A stretch of 64,000 nt of DNA from the NCBI RefSeq assembly GCF_030733845.1, contig NZ_CP132313.1, positions 124,001 through 188,000 of the forward strand, read 5' to 3'. A program made the translations under genes and the position numbers. The DNA comes from Shinella zoogloeoides. Lineage in GTDB: Bacteria > Pseudomonadota > Alphaproteobacteria > Rhizobiales > Rhizobiaceae. Under the pieces are notes generated by a model. That model saw nothing but the letters and a program-made list of their open reading frames with translations. It did no database searches and was not told where the DNA came from. This document shows, in pieces, positions 59,158-64,000 of the stretch. Each line of letters starts with the position of its first letter. The stretch's first letter is position 1.

Positions 59158-61734
59158 CTATCGCTCCGCGCCATCCCGGTCATTGCCGCGCTGACGTTCC
59201 TGCGCGCCTTGCTGTAGGATTTGCTGGCGCTGTTCGTCCTGCAAATTCTTGGAAGCGCCAGCCTGCTCGCGCGATGCTCGGGCGGCACGACCGGCGGCGA
59301 TCGCCAGCTGCTGAGCGGCAATGGCAGGATCGACATTCACGAGCGCCGGTCGCTGAAGGGCTAGACTATCATCGCCGCGAGCCGCCGTTAGCGTTCCCCC
59401 TCCCCCGCCGTCTCGCATGGTCGATGGCATCTGCTGCATCTGAATATCCCGGCGCTGTTCTTCGAACACCGCGGAGATTTCCTTGCGCATCTCTTCGATC
59501 GCCTGGCGCTCGGCGCCACTTTCGACCATCCCCTCGAGGCGATGAATAGACTTCTTGGCGCGCGCAACGCGCTCGTTGAACTGTTCGAGCGATAGTGGCA
59601 TGGCATTCCCCTTGTGCGGTGCGAAGTCTGTCCGTGATGTCATCGAGCCGGCCGAAGGCGTCGCCGGTTTGGCCTGCGCCGGTTGCCGATACGCATTGAA
59701 CCAGTTCTGTAGCCACGCCGTCGGCGCGCCATCCTTTGCCGAGGCCGCAGCTTCTACGGTAACGGCCGCTTTTATTCCGGCCCCCCGGAGAAGACGAGCT
59801 TCAATTTCACGAGACACCTTCCGCATCTCGGCGCCGGGGCCGAATTCCCGGTGCTGGCGGGTCAACTCGCGCTCGATCTTGCTCGTGCTTGCTGATGTCA
59901 GCATAAACACTGTCATCTCGCTGCCATGGAGCGTCATGGATTTCCGCCCGGCGCCGGTGGCGCTCTGGATCACTGCAGCCACCTTCCGCTGATCCCACGG
60001 CTGCTCCATCGCGAGCCGGAGAAGGACAAATCCTTTGGCAGGGTGGGCACCGCCCTTGTGAGCATGACCTGCTGCCGCCGCTGCGAAACGATTCGCTGCA
60101 GCGATGACTGACTGTTTCGCCCCAGCCTGCTTCAGCGCGTGGGCCGTCGCCCACCACCTCGAGGCAAGGGCAAGATTGCCGTTGGCGAGCGTTGCGCGAT
60201 CGGCGATGCCTGCCCGCTTACGCTCGACCCGCTGATTGATGGTGCTGGATTTCAGATAGCGTGGATCGGCCCGGCCGCGCTCATAAGCGCCAGCCTGTGC
60301 GTGGCTATAGGGCCGCGTCGCCGCAACATCGGCGCGGCGTGTGACAACCATGGCAATGCCATGCGTCCGCGCCTTCGCTGCGAACCGCTCTCGCCATGCA
60401 AGAAGTTCCGGCTTCGTGAGCCGCAATGGCTTGCCGACATCGTCTCGCGCCGTGATCATCGCGTGAACATGCACATGACGGGTATCGGGATGATGAGCCG
60501 TAACCCAGCGATGGCCCGCAACATGTTCGCTGAGGAAATCACGAACGGCGAGTTTCATCGCCTCCGCATCCGTCCCGGCACGCGCAGAGAAGATCACGTG
60601 GAAGGCGTTGCGCGGTTCGACGGTTCGGATCTCGGCCGCCCACCCGCGCCAGATCCCGTCGGCGATATCCTTCACCGCTGCGCCACGCTCGACCGCCTCG
60701 CCGGTGCTGGTGAGGATGAGCTTCTCGGTTCGGAGGAACTTTTCGAGAAAATACCGGCCAGATTTGTCGGAGACCGCGGCGCCGACAATCCGCACCTCGC
60801 CCAAGACGCCGGCATCCAAGATCCTGCCTGCGATATCCGCTTCGGCCTTATCAAGCGTGCGGCTCCGCCCTTCCTCCTTCTCGCGCACCCTGAGGGCGCC
60901 AGCAATCTTCTTGGCAGGGAAGCCCGTCACAGCGTAAACGGAGACATTTGCGTCCTGATGGCGAGAATAGACGAACGGCTTGGGGCCGAACGCCGCATGC
61001 AATGCGTCGTGTAGCGTTTCGTCGCTGACCGCATCCCTCAGTTTGATCGACAGCGTGGCGACGGCGTCCAGGGTATAGGGTTCACGAAACTCCGACACCC
61101 AATTCTGAAGAGCTGCCGCCCGATCCGCACGGCTGGCAATTGCGACCCCGTCCTGATCGAAGATCGGGATATCCGCTTTGCCGTTTTCACCGTTTTCCTT
61201 CTCGACTTCGCGCGTTCCCAGATAGCTCATCAGGCCGGCGGCCGACGCCCTGCTCGAAACAGTCGACGTCACCTTGATCACTACGGGCTGCGCGCCGGCT
61301 GCGAGCGCCGCGCGGCTTATACTCTCGACCGCCCCCTGTTTCGCGGCTAACGGCCGAACAGCAAGCAAACGGGCGATGCCAGCCACCTTGGGTGATCCCC
61401 CTCTCCCGCCGCCCGACCTTCGGAGCTCGTCATCCATCTCGGGATTCGCGCCCGCGTCAAGCGTCCCGACCAGAGCGATGATCTGCCTCGGCGTGCCCCG
61501 CGTCGGCCGGAGCATGGTGTCGATGGTTGTTTCATGGACAGAGACGTCCGACATGCGGCGTTTGCGGGCAATACCGGAAGGCATGGACCTCTGCTGTAAC
61601 GGCTCGGCCGCCGTGGCGATCCGCAAAGACCCTCCTCGGCCGCGACGCTCGTCTTCGTCATCAAGAAGAGATTTTACCCGCCGCACCTGGAAACCTTCGA
61701 TTTCGGCGAGGAGACTCATCCAATCATACGCCAT
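59158..61734 (-). CDS. Plasmid relaxase (VirD2/MobP-like) with long C-terminal region
   Basis: ATG 61734 gives 858 residues. After a 160-residue N-terminal extension, a relaxase domain begins with SYLGTRE near residue 170, a possible catalytic tyrosine, and has the histidine triad HHPDTRHVHVHAMI near residues 410-425 (HxDxxHxHxH). The C-terminus is Ala/Gln-rich and probably flexible. It would nick the oriT at 62210 and lead DNA transfer. It overlaps mobC by 11 bases. The upstream in-frame extension to 61866 lies within mobC in another frame and is rejected. Confidence 0.85.
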   Translation of the reverse strand: MAYDWMSLLAEIEGFQVRRVKSLLDDEDERRGRGGSLRIATAAEPLQQRSMPSGIARKRRMSDVSVHETTIDTMLRPTRGTPRQIIALVGTLDAGANPEMDDELRRSGGGRGGSPKVAGIARLLAVRPLAAKQGAVESISRAALAAGAQPVVIKVTSTVSSRASAAGLMSYLGTREVEKENGENGKADIPIFDQDGVAIASRADRAAALQNWVSEFREPYTLDAVATLSIKLRDAVSDETLHDALHAAFGPKPFVYSRHQDANVSVYAVTGFPAKKIAGALRVREKEEGRSRTLDKAEADIAGRILDAGVLGEVRIVGAAVSDKSGRYFLEKFLRTEKLILTSTGEAVERGAAVKDIADGIWRGWAAEIRTVEPRNAFHVIFSARAGTDAEAMKLAVRDFLSEHVAGHRWVTAHHPDTRHVHVHAMITARDDVGKPLRLTKPELLAWRERFAAKARTHGIAMVVTRRADVAATRPYSHAQAGAYERGRADPRYLKSSTINQRVERKRAGIADRATLANGNLALASRWWATAHALKQAGAKQSVIAAANRFAAAAAGHAHKGGAHPAKGFVLLRLAMEQPWDQRKVAAVIQSATGAGRKSMTLHGSEMTVFMLTSASTSKIERELTRQHREFGPGAEMRKVSREIEARLLRGAGIKAAVTVEAAASAKDGAPTAWLQNWFNAYRQPAQAKPATPSAGSMTSRTDFAPHKGNAMPLSLEQFNERVARAKKSIHRLEGMVESGAERQAIEEMRKEISAVFEEQRRDIQMQQMPSTMRDGGGGGTLTAARGDDSLALQRPALVNVDPAIAAQQLAIAAGRAARASREQAGASKNLQDEQRQQILQQGAQERQRGNDRDGAER

Positions 61735-62092
61735 GACCGCCCCTCCTCCGCGCCTGCCGGCTGATCCGCAGCATCTGATCGACGTCCGCCCGCAGGCGAA
61801 ACACACCCTCGAGGAGGCTGCGCAACGCTGCATCGAGATGCGGTTCATAGCCGACGCGTCCTTCATTCATCGCGCGGACGGCCTGGTTGAGGTTGATGCC
61901 GATGCGCCGAAGCTCCTCATTGGTGCGGCTTAAGGCCAGAGCTTCGGCCGGCCCAACCGGGAGCGGCAGTCCGGCCTGGTCGCGAAACAGCAGCCGGATC
62001 ACGTCGCTGGCAGTGCGATCGTCGCCGCAAAGGTTCGCCAGAATTTGCCGCTCCTCAGGCCTTAGACGGACCCTGACCACCTCGCTGCGCAT
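61724..62092 (-). CDS. mobC: MobC-like relaxosome accessory protein
   Basis: The 122-residue protein has an N-terminal ribbon-helix-helix pattern (VVRVRLRPEERQILANLCGDDRTASDVIRLLF) and the MobC signature EELRRIGINLNQAVRAMNEG. Such proteins bind oriT and open the nick region for the relaxase. It starts about 90 bases from the predicted oriT and is read away from it, the normal order oriT-mobC-relaxase. Confidence 0.88.
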   Translation of the reverse strand: MRSEVVRVRLRPEERQILANLCGDDRTASDVIRLLFRDQAGLPLPVGPAEALALSRTNEELRRIGINLNQAVRAMNEGRVGYEPHLDAALRSLLEGVFRLRADVDQMLRISRQARRRGGHGV

Positions 62093-62182
62093 CGCTTTCC
62101 TTCCGCTTGCCAGGTTGCCGGAGGCGACCCCAAAGCGCCACCGGCGCGCACCTGAGCCCTGCTATGGGGCGGGGCGACGTCG

Positions 62183-62220
62183 AGTTTGTACCACAAACTT
62201 GACTATCCTGCCACACAAAA
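62183..62220 (+). other. oriT: Origin of transfer (oriT) with predicted nick site
   Basis: AGTTTGT-ACC-ACAAACT (62183-62199) is a perfect 7-base inverted repeat, followed 4 bases later by TATCCTG|C, with the nick predicted between 62210 and 62211 on the plus strand. TATCCTG|C is the nick core of IncP-type oriTs. On the complement it reads TGGCAGGATA, the conserved end of Agrobacterium T-DNA borders. Position beside mobC and the relaxase gene fits. Confidence 0.75.
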
Positions 62221-62543
62221 AGAAACTATATTTTATTCACAACCTAGCACTGCGGATACGCGGTCACGGCGCCTCTGCTCCGTCTGAGCAATTGACAATC
62301 GTAATTGTGAACATAGCTACAGCCTATGCGACATTGCAGTTTCCATCAAAATATCGATTGTTAAGCGCTACCTGCCCTTCGTTTCCAACGGGCAATTGGC
62401 AGTTGTCTGCTGGTCAATACCAATGGCCGACGAACGATCATCACTCGACAATCATCAATAGAATTGAGCAAACGGCCAGGGATTGCCTTGTGGAGAGGAA
62501 TAGAAGAGATATTATAATTTACTCGCGGAACAAAGGAGGGATA
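62221..62543. promoter_or_regulatory. AT-rich intergenic region between oriT and parA
   Basis: This stretch is clearly more AT-rich than the rest of the window. TTGACA at 62292-62297 with a TAGCTA-like hexamer 16-17 bases later could be a promoter toward parA. CAATTG-like and GACAATC motifs recur (62290-62310, 62449-62456), perhaps binding sites for partition or relaxosome proteins. No gene is seen. Confidence 0.4.
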
Positions 62544-63226
62544 ATGATCGTCACCATCGCCAATCCGAAGGGCGGGACTGGGAAAACCACGCTCGTCCGC
62601 GCGCTCTCCGGCACGGCCGCCCACGCCGGTAACAATGTCTTCCTGATCGATGCCGATAGCCGCGCCAATACGATGCGATGGGTCACGATGTCGAAACAAA
62701 TGGAGATCTGGCCAGAGCTGCTGGAGGCGGAAAGCTGCCTCGACCCAAACCAGATCTACAAGCTCGCCCTCCGCAAACTACACGAAGGAAAGATTGTATT
62801 TGTCGATGTCGAAGGCACGACCAACGAAACCCTCTTTGCAGGCCTCTACCGTGCCGACATCGTCCTCATTCCGCTGCAGACGACCCAGGACGACGTCGTT
62901 GCCGATGCAGCTCGCGTTGAACCATGTTTCGGTGGTTGAAGACGATCACAGACGCAAGCTGTCGACGATGAACGTCATCAACCAGCACGATTTGGTAACC
63001 GGACGCGCCAAGGCCCATGAACCCCTCCGCGAAATCCTGCGTGAAAGCGGTGTTGCTCTTGCGTCCCGGCCGATCGCCCGGCGGGCGTCCTATCAGTCCA
63101 TCGGCGCCGCCGGCACACTCCAGACCCGCCTTGAAACCCGATTTGAAAGCAATTGCGGAAATAGAAGTGCTCCTTAGCGAGTTGCTCGCCCTCTACAAGG
63201 CGTTGGCCTGCGAGGCAAACCAATAA
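62544..63226 (+). pseudogene. parA: ParA-family partition ATPase, frameshifted
   Basis: ATG 62544 follows AAAGGAGGG and encodes MIVTIANPKGGTGKTTLVRA with the deviant Walker A motif, DADSRANT and FVDVEGTTNETLFAGLYRADIVLIPLQTTQDDVVADAARV. Near 62910 the frame shifts: the continuation VSVVEDDHRRKLSTMNVINQHDLVTGRAKAHEPLREILRESGVALASRPIARRASYQSIGAAG is one frame away. Near 63120 a second shift leads to LKPDLKAIAEIEVLLSELLALYKALACEANQ. Two lesions make a working ATPase unlikely. The intact protein would have about 225 residues. Confidence 0.85.
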
Positions 63227-63597
63227 GCGGGGGCGTAGACAGCAAGCACCTTGTGCTCGGACTGATTTCGACGGGGCGAGACAGGCCCTCTTTGCGAGAA
63301 AAGGCAGGTCCTGCCGCAAAATCGGCCGACGAAGATCAGGCGTCGACACTGAAGCTGCCCTTGGCCCGCGGCCGGCTCCGCGGTCTGGTGGCCAAGGGCG
63401 AAAGCCGGGACCCGGTCGCGGGTAAACGCTTCCGCGACACCGAGAAAGTCACAACCGGCATCTAAATCCGCGCCGAGGTCCAAAAGACGCTGAAGATGCT
63501 CGCTGCGATCGAACGGCGGAAGTTCAACGCCTAAATCGAAGAGGCGATCGACGACTATCTCAAAAAAATCGCCGACCGGATCCTCGATATCTACTGA
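63223..63597 (+). pseudogene. Small gene downstream of parA with in-frame stops
   Basis: One frame reads SGGVDSKHLVLGLISTGRDRPSLREKAGPAAKSADED ... GKRFRDTEKVTTGI, stop, IRAEVQKTLKMLAAIERRKFNA, stop, IEEAIDDYLKKIADRILDIY, stop. The stops are TAA at 63463 and 63532. The likely start codon is now ATA at 63223, overlapping the parA stop just where ATGA coupling would be expected. The C-terminal part looks like a ribbon-helix-helix DNA-binding or partition protein. It is decayed and lies in operon with parA. Confidence 0.65.
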
Positions 63598-64000
63598 GCG
63601 TGAGCAAGCCGCCTTCATCAGGCGATCCGCCTTGCGGTCTCCCCATTCGCCGCAAGGCGGCCATCAGCATCGGGCCAAGGCCAAATTCACCGCGCGACGC
63701 CTTACGCGTAAGGTCGCGCAGATTGCCGCTTGCCGAATTGATATGTTCGGCCCTTTCCAGGATGCGGGCGACCGCAATAGCGGCATTTTCCGCACCCATC
63801 ACCTCGCAAGCCTCATGGTCGGCCGAGGGACTGACCCCGAGCATCGATCGGACGACCACGGCGGCCGTAATCAGGTTCCGCCAACTCTCGATCCGGCCGC
63901 CGGTCGTGTAGTCGGCGATCTGCGGGCAAGCTTTCAGCACCAGTGGTAGATCACCTCGATTTTCGGCGTCTGCCGCCATCCGCTCGAGGATGCTCTTCTT
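63560..64000 (-). CDS. repC: RepC replication initiator, C-terminal part only
   Basis: The complement entering at 64000 reads KKSILERMAADAENRGDLPLVLKACPQIADYTTGGRIESWRNLITAAVVVRSMLGVSPSADHEACEVMGAENAAIAVARILERAEHINSASGNLRDLTRKASRGEFGLGPMLMAALRRMG, the conserved C-terminal region of RepC proteins of repABC plasmids. The 5' part is beyond the window, where repA and repB would be expected. The last residues after LLTLSR run into the convergent pseudogene and may not be original. Confidence 0.88.
   Translation of the reverse strand, partial: KKSILERMAADAENRGDLPLVLKACPQIADYTTGGRIESWRNLITAAVVVRSMLGVSPSADHEACEVMGAENAAIAVARILERAEHINSASGNLRDLTRKASRGEFGLGPMLMAALRRMGRPQGGSPDEGGLLTLSRYRGSGRRFF

Noticed and set aside
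1..64000. CRISPR arrays, rRNA and tRNA genes
   Set aside because: No regularly spaced direct repeats, rRNA-like stretches or tRNA cloverleaf sequences were noticed on reading both strands.

Overview
The window reads as part of a plasmid or chromid of a Rhizobiaceae-type alphaproteobacterium (order Hyphomicrobiales). The reasons are the high GC content, dense operons with ATGA-type overlaps, the transporter and catabolic repertoire, a Rhizobiales-type intergenic palindromic repeat near 10.7 kb, and a right end carrying the 3' part of a repABC-type repC, a damaged parA, a VirD2/IncP-like relaxase gene with its mobC partner, and a probable oriT. No rRNA, tRNA or CRISPR array was seen. The exact genus cannot be told from the sequence.

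Layout. 1-8980: iron-chelate uptake (siderophore-interacting reductase, binding protein, two FecCD permeases, divergent FecE-type ATPase coupled to an NtaA/SnaA-type flavin monooxygenase, IclR regulator, TonB-dependent receptor). 9153-12896: two MFS transporters, the second divergent from a TetR regulator. 12919-25554: a quaternary-ammonium (carnitine/betaine) module with a Rieske oxygenase, two SDRs, a beta-keto acid cleavage enzyme, an aldehyde dehydrogenase, an L-carnitine-dehydrogenase-like enzyme and an FAD reductase, headed by a GlxA/CdhR-type regulator and facing a betaine-type ABC transporter. 26340-30774: nucleobase permease plus deaminase, then a LacI regulator divergent from a phytanoyl-CoA-dioxygenase-like enzyme. 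30882-34335: DUF3597, a YihY-type membrane protein, DUF4142, several very small hydrophilic proteins and a GFA-family protein. 34534-36662: gluconokinase, a GntP permease truncated and fused to an IS3-type fragment, and a FitAB/VapBC toxin-antitoxin pair.

37053-44021: an unassigned catabolic module (RpiR regulator, TrpF-like barrel, CUT1 sugar transporter without its ATPase, a cystathionine-lyase-fold PLP enzyme, PfkB kinase). 44263-44346: relic of a LacI DNA-binding domain. 44514-54914: a long unassigned sugar or cyclitol operon (CUT2 transporter, two Gfo/Idh oxidoreductases, a 2-hydroxyacid dehydrogenase, xylose-isomerase-like barrel, alpha/beta hydrolase, a 35-codon small ORF, ROK kinase) divergent from a ROK repressor. 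These two adjacent modules are the best candidates here for undescribed pathways.

55089-64000: a decaying plasmid-backbone end. It holds a GyrI-like protein, a homocysteine S-methyltransferase pseudogene split by a complete IS3-family element with a 4-bp target duplication, small hypothetical genes, the relaxase and mobC, an oriT whose nick region resembles both IncP oriT and T-DNA borders, a frameshifted parA, a second pseudogene with in-frame stops, and the end of repC.
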